A DNA stretch of 9,330 bases from Candidatus Woesearchaeota archaeon UBA153 (GCA_002503705.1 DASH01000077.1:1-9330), one strand, 5' to 3'; positions 1 to 7,135 are shown, counted from the first letter of the stretch. Notes: generated by a model not told the origin, from the sequence alone. Made by a program: numbers and translations.

Positions 1-26
1 AAGCAGCATTTCCCTCCGGGGGCTTC

Positions 27-299
27 ATGGCGTTCGGCAAGAAAGTGTACGGCCAGTCGCAGCAGCTGCAGTGCCCGTTCTGCGGCGGCCAGGCGACGGT
101 GAAGAGCGAGCAAGGACTTCCCGTCTGCCACCGTCACACGAAATTAGAAATAAATCTGAAGTGCGCGTGCGGCGACTGGCTCGACGTCAAGGAGGGCAAG
201 TACGGCACGTTCTACCTCTGTATGAAATGCGGCCCGATCAGCCCGAAGAAGATGTTCGAGATCAACGACTTGCCGCTGAAGAGCTACGAGGACGTCTGA
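27..299 (+). CDS. Small zinc-ribbon protein (topoisomerase-type zinc finger)
   Basis: This 90-aa protein has eight potential zinc ligands in four pairs: C16/C19 (CPFC), C34/H37 (CHRH), C46/C48 (CAC) and C65/C68 (CMKC). The second half, with G-K-Y-G-T-F before the last cysteine pair and a following basic stretch, resembles the C4 zinc ribbons at the C-termini of type IA topoisomerases. That suggests a nucleic-acid-binding zinc-ribbon protein. From memory, similar stand-alone proteins occur in DPANN archaea, but no exact function is known to me. The frame has no stop between base 3 and the ATG, so a longer start outside the window cannot be excluded. The ATG at 27 is preferred because the M-x-F-x-K-K-x-Y-G-x-S opening looks like a natural N-terminus. 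Only a weak G-rich stretch (18-22) precedes it. Its last 16 bp overlap the convergent glycosyltransferase gene. Confidence 0.85.
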   Translation: MAFGKKVYGQSQQLQCPFCGGQATVKSEQGLPVCHRHTKLEINLKCACGDWLDVKEGKYGTFYLCMKCGPISPKKMFEINDLPLKSYEDV

Positions 300-1501
300 C
301 GGTCGGCGAGGTACGTGTTGAGCAAGTCGACGTAGTCCTGCACGTGCCGCGTCACAAGAAAATGTTTGCGGACGTGTTCGCGGCCCGCCGCGCCGAGCCG
401 TGAGCGGAGCGCCGCGTCCTGCAGCAAGCGGACCCCTTTCTCGACGCCCTCGTCCGGCGTCCGATACAAGAAGCCAGTCTCGCCGTCCAAAACCTGCAAC
501 GATATCCCGCCGACAGGCTTCGCGAGCACCGGCGTGCCTTTCCACAACGCTTCCGAAACGGTGAGGCCGAACCCTTCACGAAGAGAGTTCTGGAAGACGA
601 ACGCCGCCTCTTGCTGGAGCGCGTTGACGAGGGAGTCGTCTTTCACGGTGAGGACGTGGACGTCCGGGAGTCGTTCGGCGCGTTCTTTCACCTCGAGATA
701 GATGCGAGGCCCTTCCGGGTCGTCGGAAGCCATGCTGCCGATGAGGACGAGACGGCACGGTTCCCGCTCACGAATCCGTTCGTACATCGCGAGGACGCCA
801 AGCGGGTCTTTCCACGGGTCGAAGCGCGAGACTTGGACGATGAGCGGCTTGTCCAGAGGGATGCCCGCGTCAAGGATGCGCCGTCGCGCCTCGTCGCGGT
901 CGAGCGGCGCGTTCTTCGGCGCGAGCGGGTCGATGCTCGGCGCGATCGTGAACTGCGGCGCGTCAACGCCGGGTAGGCGGAACGCTTCGGTGGAGACGAT
1001 GACGCCTTCGTACTGCTTGATGAACGGGAGGAGGAAGTCGAGCGTCTCGCGATTCGGGTGCGTGACGTCGATATGGCACCGCCACAGCCAGCACGCGCGC
1101 GCAGGGTACTCCGCGATCATCGCGAGCGGTTGCGGATCATGGATGATGACGAAATCGTGCGCGTCGAGATGGTTGATGAGCGCGTTCCGATGGCAGTACT
1201 CGAGATAGAGGAGCTCGTTTTCTGACGACGGACGCCACGACGCGCCTTGCAGGGAGTTGTGCATGCCTTTCGTGACGGCGAAGAATTCGTCGCTGCCGAG
1301 GAGGACGCGCCACCCCGTCTTCAAGCCGAGGTCGTTCATGAGGAAGACGAGCGTGTTGAGTATCTCCGCGACGCCGCCGCCGTTGTTCGTCGCGTTCACG
1401 TGGACGACGCGTTTGCCGTGGAGCGGGAGAGCGCTCCGACGGAGGTGCGCGATCGTCTCCGCGCCGACGAATTGCGCGTACTCATCAAGCCGAGGAATCA
1501 C
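284..1501 (-). CDS. treT: GT4-family glycosyltransferase, trehalose synthase (TreT)-like
   Basis: This 405-aa protein matches TreT, the archaeal and thermophile enzyme that reversibly makes trehalose from a nucleotide-glucose donor and free glucose. It has two Rossmann-like GT-B halves. The N-terminal half carries N-A-T-N-N-G-G-G-V-A-E-I-L (36-48), a TreT hallmark, then HDPQPL (121-126) and WRCHID (140-145). The C-terminal half carries QVSRFDPWKDP (223-233) and the GT4 EX7E donor-site motif E309-GFGLTVS-E317. The length is normal for the family. The start is GTG at 1501-1499, preceded by GAGGTG with 5 nt spacing. It is the probable last gene of the DUF58-VWA operon: 67 bp separate it from the VWA stop and I see no TATA box there. 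Product specificity (trehalose versus another glucoside) cannot be read from sequence alone. The symbol rests on motif resemblance. Confidence 0.85.
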   Translation of the reverse strand: MIPRLDEYAQFVGAETIAHLRRSALPLHGKRVVHVNATNNGGGVAEILNTLVFLMNDLGLKTGWRVLLGSDEFFAVTKGMHNSLQGASWRPSSENELLYLEYCHRNALINHLDAHDFVIIHDPQPLAMIAEYPARACWLWRCHIDVTHPNRETLDFLLPFIKQYEGVIVSTEAFRLPGVDAPQFTIAPSIDPLAPKNAPLDRDEARRRILDAGIPLDKPLIVQVSRFDPWKDPLGVLAMYERIREREPCRLVLIGSMASDDPEGPRIYLEVKERAERLPDVHVLTVKDDSLVNALQQEAAFVFQNSLREGFGLTVSEALWKGTPVLAKPVGGISLQVLDGETGFLYRTPDEGVEKGVRLLQDAALRSRLGAAGREHVRKHFLVTRHVQDYVDLLNTYLADRQTSS

Positions 1502-1506
1502 CAGTG

Positions 1507-1512
1507 CACCTC
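1507..1512 (-). promoter_or_regulatory. Shine-Dalgarno site fixing the GTG start of treT
   Basis: The minus strand reads GAGGTG, then 5 nt, then GTG. This matches the archaeal anti-SD well and supports the non-ATG start. The ATG further upstream in the intergenic stretch is in another frame and runs into a TGA that overlaps the treT start. Confidence 0.7.
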
Positions 1513-1568
1513 TTGTTCGCCCCGTCTCTCGTCCATCTACCTCTCATCCGTGATCGCCGGCGCGTCCA

Positions 1569-2531
1569 TCAGGGCAGCCGCCGATATCTCGTGTTGACGA
1601 GGACCCATTCGACGAAGAGGAGGAAGAGCGCGAGCACCATGAAGTGCGCCCGTAAATCCTTGCGGATGAGCTGAACGCTCGTGTCGTCCGTGATCTGCTG
1701 GAACGCCGCCAAGAGATCTGTCGCGGTGTCCGCTTTCGCGTACGTCCCTTTCGTCGCGTTCGCGATGCCGACGAGGTTCTGCTCGTTGTAGACCGAGCTG
1801 ACGTTGTAGTACGTCGGCAGGTAGCCGATCGGCCCCGAATCCGTGCCGATGCCGATCGTGTGGACGCGGACGTGGTGCTCTTGCGCGTACGCGATCGCGC
1901 GCTGCAAGGACTTGTCGAGGAACGACTCGATCGTGTTGCTCCCGTCCGTGATGAGGATGACCGAACGCCCTTTCTCGTTGTCCAACAGCAAGTTCGTGCT
2001 CGTGATGATGGCGCCCGGGATGTCGGTGCCGCCCGCTTCCATCGGCGCGAGCGAGGCGACCGCCTCCTTCGCCGCCGCACGATCGTCGACGGGCGGGGTG
2101 ATGATGAACGCGACGCCGCTGAACGAGACGACGCCGACGCGCGCGTGGCCGGGAAGCGCGTCGATGAAGAGCCGCGCGTCGTCTTTCGCCGCTTCGAGGC
2201 GCGTGGGCGGCACGTCCTGCGAGGTCATGGACGCGCTCGTGTCGATCGCGATGACGAAATCGTTGTTGCTGCTGTGCCCTTCGTACCAGAGCGTCGCTCC
2301 GCTCACGGCGAGCACGGCGAAGAGGACGATGAAGACGCGCAGCCACAAGAGAGAGTAGTTCCTCGTGATGAGCCGCTCGCCCGTGATGCGTTTCAACGCG
2401 CGGAAGTTCGCGAAACGCAAGGCGCGCTTCTGCACGTACCGGAGGAAGAGGAAGTGGCCGATGACGACGAGGGGGACTGCGAAGAGGAACCAGAGGTTCG
2501 CGGCGTGCTCGAACGTTAATTGAACCATCAT
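1569..2531 (-). CDS. Membrane-anchored VWA-domain protein (BatA/BatB-like)
   Basis: This 320-aa protein has the BatA/BatB layout: two N-terminal transmembrane helices (about 13-31 and 61-82), a von Willebrand factor A domain (about 91-285) and one C-terminal helix (about 296-312). The domain has a complete metal-ion-dependent adhesion site: D97-x-S99-x-S101 (DTSAS), T169 in GGTD and D196 in ITDGS. It should therefore bind a divalent metal. The family works with MoxR ATPases and DUF58 proteins, probably in folding or assembling partner proteins at the membrane. A short loop joins the first two helices to a conserved basic stretch. Two adjacent ATG codons (2531-2529 and 2528-2526) can start it. 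GAGGTG lies only 1 nt from the first and 4 nt from the second, so the second may be the one used. It lies 24 bp downstream of the DUF58 gene. Confidence 0.9.
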   Translation of the reverse strand: MMVQLTFEHAANLWFLFAVPLVVIGHFLFLRYVQKRALRFANFRALKRITGERLITRNYSLLWLRVFIVLFAVLAVSGATLWYEGHSSNNDFVIAIDTSASMTSQDVPPTRLEAAKDDARLFIDALPGHARVGVVSFSGVAFIITPPVDDRAAAKEAVASLAPMEAGGTDIPGAIITSTNLLLDNEKGRSVILITDGSNTIESFLDKSLQRAIAYAQEHHVRVHTIGIGTDSGPIGYLPTYYNVSSVYNEQNLVGIANATKGTYAKADTATDLLAAFQQITDDTSVQLIRKDLRAHFMVLALFLLFVEWVLVNTRYRRLP

Positions 2532-2532
2532 G

Positions 2533-2538
2533 CACCTC
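2533..2538 (-). promoter_or_regulatory. Shine-Dalgarno site of the VWA gene
   Basis: GAGGTG on the minus strand lies directly ahead of a double ATG. Spacing is 1 nt to the first ATG and 4 nt to the second. This favours initiation at the second and would shorten the protein by one residue. Confidence 0.6.
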
Positions 2539-2555
2539 TCTTTCAGCGCGCGCCA

Positions 2556-3455
2556 TCACACCTTCATGAACTTGCCGCGTTTGCGGAAGTAGCCGATGAG
2601 CTGGTCGAACGGGTCGCGCGACGTGTCCACGCGGAGGAAGCCCGCCTTCGCCGTGTCGAAGACGTTCTTGATGTACGCCTCTCCCGCCTTGTTCTCCGCC
2701 TCGTAACGGGCGGCGTACTGTTTCAAGTCGATAAGGAGTTGGCTCTTCCCGGCAGGGTCCTGGACGACGACCTGCAACCCTTCAAGCGGGAGGAAGGAGT
2801 CGTGCGGGTCGCGCACCATGATACCGATGAGGTCGGAACGCGAGGAGAGCATGCGGATGTACCGCTCCCACCCTTCCGAAAGGTCGAGGAAGTCGCTGAT
2901 GAGGATGATGAGGTTGCGCTGGCGGAACATCCCGTTCACGAGCTTGATCGCCTGTTTCAAGTCGCGCTTGCCGCCGTAATGGTCGCCGTTCTGCAAGTCC
3001 GTGGCGAGACGGTAGATGACCTCGTGGCCGATGCTCGGCATCTGCTTCGCGATGATCTGGTCGTTGAACAACGCGTACCCGATGCTGTCGCCCGCGTCAA
3101 GGATGGCCGTGGCGAGGTTGAACGTCATCTCGGCGGCGTACTCGCACTTCAGCTTCGCCGTGCTCGTGAAGAGCATCGTGTCGTTCACGTCCAGGAGGAA
3201 GAAGACGCTCACCGCCTTGTACTCCTCGAACTCGCGCACGAGGACGTCCTTCGCGCGGAGCGTCGCGTTCCAGTCGATGCGGCTCGCGTCGTCGCCGTAC
3301 GTGTACTGGCGGAACCCTGCGAACTCCATCCCGCGCCCTTTCAGCATGGCGACCCAGCTGCCTTCAAGGACTCTGCTCAGGACGTGGCGCTTCGCGCGGA
3401 TGTCCACGTTGTGCAGTTGCGGCAGGAGATCGAGTTCGAGCTGTTTGACCGGCAT
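2556..3455 (-). CDS. DUF58-domain protein (VWA-like MoxR partner)
   Basis: This 299-aa protein shows the DUF58 signature at about 40-80: G-R-G-M-E-F-A-G-F-R-Q-Y, then YGDDASRIDWNATLR and VREFEEYK. A VWA-like fold follows from about residue 82. It has no membrane segment, so it is probably cytoplasmic. DUF58 proteins are regular partners of MoxR ATPases. The place of the VWA metal site reads D89-V-N-D-T93, not D-x-S-x-S, so the metal site is altered. A later acidic strand ends in ISDFLDLSEGW (186-196). The frame is open for 30 codons further upstream (to 3545), but that stretch covers the TATA box at 3496-3503. The ATG at 3455, with GGTGA just ahead and about 19 nt of leader, is therefore the chosen start. 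It is the first gene of a likely operon with the VWA and treT genes. Confidence 0.9.
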   Translation of the reverse strand: MPVKQLELDLLPQLHNVDIRAKRHVLSRVLEGSWVAMLKGRGMEFAGFRQYTYGDDASRIDWNATLRAKDVLVREFEEYKAVSVFFLLDVNDTMLFTSTAKLKCEYAAEMTFNLATAILDAGDSIGYALFNDQIIAKQMPSIGHEVIYRLATDLQNGDHYGGKRDLKQAIKLVNGMFRQRNLIILISDFLDLSEGWERYIRMLSSRSDLIGIMVRDPHDSFLPLEGLQVVVQDPAGKSQLLIDLKQYAARYEAENKAGEAYIKNVFDTAKAGFLRVDTSRDPFDQLIGYFRKRGKFMKV

Positions 3456-3495
3456 TGCCTCACCACTCTCCGAAACCACTCCTTGAGAAGGAGTG

Positions 3496-3503
3496 TTTAT
3501 AAA
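3496..3503 (-). promoter_or_regulatory. Archaeal TATA box for the DUF58-VWA-treT operon
   Basis: TTTATAAA stands out in a GC-rich surrounding. Its centre is 44-45 nt ahead of the ATG at 3455. With the usual archaeal spacing of about 25 nt to the transcription start, the start would fall near 3474, giving a leader of about 19 nt with an SD site. The box is itself palindromic; direction is assigned from the gene it precedes. Confidence 0.75.
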
Positions 3504-3726
3504 GATTTGGTGGGATGTATGCGTCGTTACCAGCCGCTCGCTCATCGAGAGTGTGACAGCAAGGGCTGCGTCCCCGACGGGGCAAAACTCGGACGGATTC
3601 CTCGTAGGTCGCTCGGAGGCCTCGCGACCAACCCCCGCGACGCCCTCGATTCTCTTCTCTGCTGACGCTCGCCTGACGCTGGTAACGACGCCGAAGACGA
3701 AGAAGAACGGGAGGTCGACGGTTAAC

Positions 3727-3734
3727 TATTTAAA
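3727..3734 (+). promoter_or_regulatory. Archaeal TATA box for the MoxR operon
   Basis: TATTTAAA is centred about 46 nt ahead of the TTG start at 3777. The predicted transcription start is near 3756, with a leader of about 20 nt containing GGGGTG (3762-3767). The geometry is nearly the same as for the divergent DUF58 promoter, which supports both calls. Confidence 0.7.
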
Positions 3735-3776
3735 GGACGGATTGCTGGAGGAAGGTAAGAAGGGGTGTGCTGAGCT

Positions 3777-4796
<1,020 letters not shown>

Positions 4797-4811
4797 ACCG
4801 AGAGGACGATC

Positions 4812-5480
4812 ATGACGGCGACTCCAGCGGTGAAGGCTCCGGGCGACGAGACGCGGCAACGCATCGCGGACGCCGCGCGCGACACCCGACGGAAGGCGGA
4901 GTTCTTGCGTCGACGGCCGATTATCGACCAGGGCGAGGTGTACGCGCTCGCCAAGGAGTTCTTCAAGGCGTACTTGGGCAAGCCGTTCGAGTACACGGCG
5001 GACGAGCTGCAGCAGGAGTTGCACCGCGTCTACTTGAGCGTCGGGGTGCGCAAGCGCGTCGAAGTGTTGATCGAGAAGATCTCGCTCGTCGAGTACACTG
5101 ATACGCAGTACAGCCAGGCGGAGCTGCAGCTCATGCTCGAGGACCTCTCGGGAATCGTGAAGGAGTTGGTGACTGAGCGGAAGCGCCACCGGCCGTTCCT
5201 CACGAGGTTGGCGGACTGGCTTTTCCGGAAGAAGGTGGAGGAGCGGCGGACGGTCATCACTGATTTCCCCATGCTCGAGCCGAACGACCCGGTCACCGTC
5301 GAGTTGAACACGCTCCTCGAGAGGATCTACCTCTCGTTAGAAGAGAACGATGTCAAGTCCGCGGCGAAACTCTACAAGCGCCTCCTGCACAAGTACAACC
5401 ATCTCGGCTCGACAGTCCAGCGCGAGTTCTACCACAAAGTGAACGAGGCGTACGAGGCGATCGCGCGGCAGCAGGCGTGA
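4812..5480 (+). CDS. Soluble all-helical protein of unknown function, MoxR operon
   Basis: I do not recognise a named family for this 222-aa protein. It has no signal peptide or membrane segment and is predicted to be helical and highly charged. Three parts can be seen. The first is a basic N-terminal tail (about 1-36, ending in LRRRP). The second is a helical module (about 38-122) with a F-x-Y-T-x-x-E-L core at 59-66 and L-V-E-Y-T at 92-96. The third, after a linker containing DWLFRKKVEERR (135-146), is a C-terminal helical hairpin (about 162-222, with LYKRLLHKYNHLG) that looks like a TPR-like or MIT-like antiparallel bundle. From memory, both modules recur in DPANN proteins, often as cytoplasmic parts of membrane proteins. 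The 15-bp gap from MoxR, with GAGAGG 6 nt before the ATG, indicates co-transcription. An adaptor or substrate-binding role for MoxR is inferred from position only. Confidence 0.85.
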   Translation: MTATPAVKAPGDETRQRIADAARDTRRKAEFLRRRPIIDQGEVYALAKEFFKAYLGKPFEYTADELQQELHRVYLSVGVRKRVEVLIEKISLVEYTDTQYSQAELQLMLEDLSGIVKELVTERKRHRPFLTRLADWLFRKKVEERRTVITDFPMLEPNDPVTVELNTLLERIYLSLEENDVKSAAKLYKRLLHKYNHLGSTVQREFYHKVNEAYEAIARQQA

Positions 5481-5510
5481 AGTCTCGCCCGTTCTTCTCC
5501 GCAAACGTTC

Positions 5511-5630
5511 GCCGAGCATGGCTCGTCATTGCTGGCGCGGCACGGATTGAGTCGTCCAAGTTCTCAGGAGTACATCCCCGCGGATAAAGAACGACGAGCA
5601 TGAATCTTTGCCGCGCCAGCCAGGCTCGGC
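5511..5630. repeat. Interrupted inverted repeat, 22-bp and 32-bp arms
   Basis: The right arm (5609-5630), reversed and complemented, matches the left arm (5511-5542) at 21 of 22 positions if a 10-nt insert in the left arm (5524-5533) is looped out. The core GCTGGCGCGGCA (5531-5542) pairs perfectly with 5609-5620. The loop is 66 nt. A nested alternative pairing exists between GCTCGTC (5521-5527) and GACGAGC (5593-5599). Confidence 0.65.
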
Positions 5631-5641
5631 CAGAGGCCGAG
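5625..5641. repeat. Perfect 7-bp hairpin with AGA loop
   Basis: CTCGGCC (5625-5631) and GGCCGAG (5635-5641) flank a 3-nt loop. It overlaps the right arm of the larger inverted repeat, so the two structures compete. No T-run follows it on the + strand, so it is not a classical bacterial-type terminator for the MoxR operon. Confidence 0.5.
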
Positions 5642-5654
5642 ATGACCTAAGAAG

Positions 5655-5700
5655 AAAAAGAGAATATTGTTGAAAGAAAAAGTAGACAGAAAAGAGTTTT
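5655..5700 (-). terminator. T-tract terminator for the surface-protein genes
   Basis: Read on the minus strand, the 50 bases after the stop of the calcium-binding surface-protein gene are pyrimidine-rich, with runs of T4 at 5700-5697, T5 at 5681-5677 and T5 at 5659-5655. Archaeal RNA polymerase terminates at such T-tracts without needing a hairpin. Confidence 0.6.
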
Positions 5701-5708
5701 CTCCCCAG

Positions 5709-7085
5709 TCATACAGCGTAGACTTGCTGGAAGACCGAGTCCACATCCGATTCGCGCCAACCCCGCTGGATGAGCGAGTTGCGGATCACGAGGTCGTCAT
5801 ACCCTTTGCTCCGCTCGCCGAAGATGAACTCCTTCAGCGATTCAACCTGTTGCGGCGAGAGACCGGATGCCGCGCCACCGCCGCGAGACAGTCCCGCTTC
5901 CGGGTGAAAGAGCGCCTGCAAGCTCCCCCAGAGATCGTGCACGTCCAGCTTGCCCTCGTAGAACAAGTAACCGACCGTGCCGCCGAGGACGAGGAGGAGG
6001 ACGAGACCGATGATGGAGAGCAGGAGGCCGCTGCCGTTCGACGATGACGACCGTCGTTCCGAAACATCGAGATTGTTCTTGTCGTACGAGTCGTCCGACG
6101 AGTCGCACGCGTCGCCCACGCCATCACCATCAACATCCTCCTGAAACGGGTTCGCGTGTACAGGACAATTGTCCTCAGCATCAGGGACACCGTCGCCATC
6201 AAAGTCGGGCGTCGTCGAACCACCCGCCGCGGTGTCGCACGCATCGCCCACGCCATCACCATCAACATCCTCCTGGCCCGGGTTCGCTTGGTACGGGCAG
6301 TTGTCGAGATCGTTCAAGACCCCGTCATTATCATAGTCGTTGTTCGTCACGCTTCCCGTGACGATGAACGTCGTCGTCGCGTTGAGCGAGTGTTGCGTCG
6401 CGTCCCGCGCCACGACCGAGTACGTTCCCGCGGCGCGCTCGCCAGTCAAGACGTACGTGAACGAAAACGTCCCGTTCGCCGTGGTCGTCAAGGTCTTAGC
6501 GTACTCGTTCGCGTCCGGTTTGAGGATCGTCACGACAGTCGAACTCGACGGCCGGAACCCCGCGCCCGTCATCGTCGCTGTCGCGCCGACCGGATAGCTC
6601 GCCTTGTCGGTCGAGACGCGCACGGTGAGTTTCGTGATCGTGAGGAGCGCGGAGGCGTTTCCTTCCGCGTTGCCGACTTGCGAAGAAGCGACCGTGTACG
6701 TGCCGGGGGGGATGTTGAGACGGAGCGGCCATTGCGCAGTGAACGCGCCGCGAGAGTCGGCCATCACCGTCTTCACATCGACCTCTCCGGCAGGGTCTGC
6801 AAGGGCGAGGCGGACCGAGGCGTCGGCGAGGAACCGCGCGCCCGTCACGGTGATCGACGCGCCTTGCGCGACGCTTGAAGGCGCCACGGTGATCGAAGCG
6901 AGACCACCCGTCGCGTTCCCGTCATCATCGTCCGGAGGGAGGCCTCCGCCCGGAACCCCGCCGGGTGGCGGGGGAGCCGATGGCGGTCCCGCGGCCCAGA
7001 CCGCCACCGCCGCCGAGAGCAGCAGCAGGCAGATGACGATAACGGTCATGAAGACATTCCGAAGATTGTTGCGGTTCTTGGACAT
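5709..7085 (-). CDS. Secreted membrane-anchored protein with Ig-like and TSP3 repeats
   Basis: This 458-aa protein begins with a signal peptide (about 1-32). A Pro/Gly-rich linker and an acidic patch (DDDD, 52-55) lead to two Ig-like beta-sandwich domains (about 63-151 and 152-242). Thrombospondin type 3 repeats follow (about 250-328), with DNDGVLNDLDNCP, DGDGVPDAEDNCP and two copies of QEDVDGDGVGDACD; these bind calcium and pair cysteines. After a Ser/Asp-rich stretch comes one transmembrane helix (about 353-375) and a cytoplasmic tail of about 80 residues ending in a small helical motif (413-458: FI...R..GY....IR..L...GW). It is probably a cell-surface protein with a cytoplasmic contact. 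The frame is open 17 codons further (to 7136), but GAGGTGA 4 nt before the ATG at 7085, and the typical signal peptide from there, set the start. It lies 102 bp downstream of the larger surface-protein gene. Confidence 0.88.
   Translation of the reverse strand: MSKNRNNLRNVFMTVIVICLLLLSAAVAVWAAGPPSAPPPPGGVPGGGLPPDDDDGNATGGLASITVAPSSVAQGASITVTGARFLADASVRLALADPAGEVDVKTVMADSRGAFTAQWPLRLNIPPGTYTVASSQVGNAEGNASALLTITKLTVRVSTDKASYPVGATATMTGAGFRPSSSTVVTILKPDANEYAKTLTTTANGTFSFTYVLTGERAAGTYSVVARDATQHSLNATTTFIVTGSVTNNDYDNDGVLNDLDNCPYQANPGQEDVDGDGVGDACDTAAGGSTTPDFDGDGVPDAEDNCPVHANPFQEDVDGDGVGDACDSSDDSYDKNNLDVSERRSSSSNGSGLLLSIIGLVLLLVLGGTVGYLFYEGKLDVHDLWGSLQALFHPEAGLSRGGGAASGLSPQQVESLKEFIFGERSKGYDDLVIRNSLIQRGWRESDVDSVFQQVYAV
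6102..6275. repeat. Near-identical 42-bp direct repeats in the TSP3 region
   Basis: Positions 6102-6143 and 6234-6275 match at 41 of 42 bases, with a period of 132 bp (44 codons). They encode the two identical Q-E-D-V-D-G-D-G-V-G-D-A-C-D segments. The flanking parts of the 44-residue unit are similar but more diverged, so the unit has been duplicated or the core kept alike by gene conversion. Confidence 0.8.
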
Positions 7086-7089
7086 ACTC

Positions 7090-7096
7090 TCACCTC
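7090..7096 (-). promoter_or_regulatory. Shine-Dalgarno site of the TSP3 surface-protein gene
   Basis: GAGGTGA on the minus strand lies 4 nt before the ATG at 7085. It is the strongest such site in the window and decides between this start and the longer open frame to 7136. No convincing TATA box lies at a suitable distance; an A/T-rich patch at 7109-7122 is too near the start. Confidence 0.75.
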
Positions 7097-7135
7097 GATA
7101 TTCGCTGTTGTTTGAATTTTTCCGACGATCGTTCA

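Larger units (their letters stand above)
3456..3776. other. Divergent intergenic control region (321 bp)
   Basis: This stretch separates the DUF58 operon (-) from the MoxR operon (+). It holds one TATA box facing each way, near each gene. The middle (3546-3720) has no credible coding sequence: frames open across it are extensions or shadows of the flanking genes. It contains three short inverted repeats in a row: CAGC/GCTG at 3557-3568, CCCC/GGGG at 3572-3582 and GGTCGC/GCGACC at 3607-3629. I looked for a tRNA T-loop on both strands and found none. Confidence 0.7.
5481..5708. other. Intergenic region with long inverted repeat and terminator
   Basis: No credible gene lies in these 228 bp, which separate two convergent operons. 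The left half carries an interrupted inverted repeat (5511-5542 with 5609-5630). A short hairpin follows at 5625-5641. The right third is A-rich on the + strand, giving T-tracts on the minus strand for the surface-protein genes. The base composition shifts sharply from GC-rich to AT-rich near 5645. Confidence 0.7.

Noticed and set aside
1537..2559. 340-codon minus-strand frame overlapping the VWA gene
   Set aside because: The product is an Arg/His-rich low-complexity sequence in a different frame from the VWA gene, whose MIDAS motif and membrane helices are clear.
3456..3545. 30-residue N-terminal extension of the DUF58 protein
   Set aside because: It spans the TATA box at 3496-3503, and the inner ATG at 3455 has an SD-like GGTGA and the family-like N-terminus.
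2520..3665. 381-codon open frame on the + strand opposite DUF58
   Set aside because: It mirrors the GC-biased codons of the DUF58 gene, giving an Arg/Val/Glu/Asp/His-rich product with no recognisable domain, and it runs through the DUF58 promoter.
3546..3720. Possible tRNA or other known RNA gene in the divergent region
   Set aside because: There are short stems, but no T-loop motif, acceptor pairing or anticodon arm could be assembled on either strand.
6102..6275. CRISPR-like array from spaced direct repeats
   Set aside because: There are only two copies 132 bp apart, in frame within a calcium-binding repeat protein; coding duplication explains them.
6156..6878. 240-codon + strand frame opposite the TSP3 surface gene
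   Set aside because: Arg-rich shadow translation; the opposite strand has a signal peptide, Ig-like domains and TSP3 motifs.
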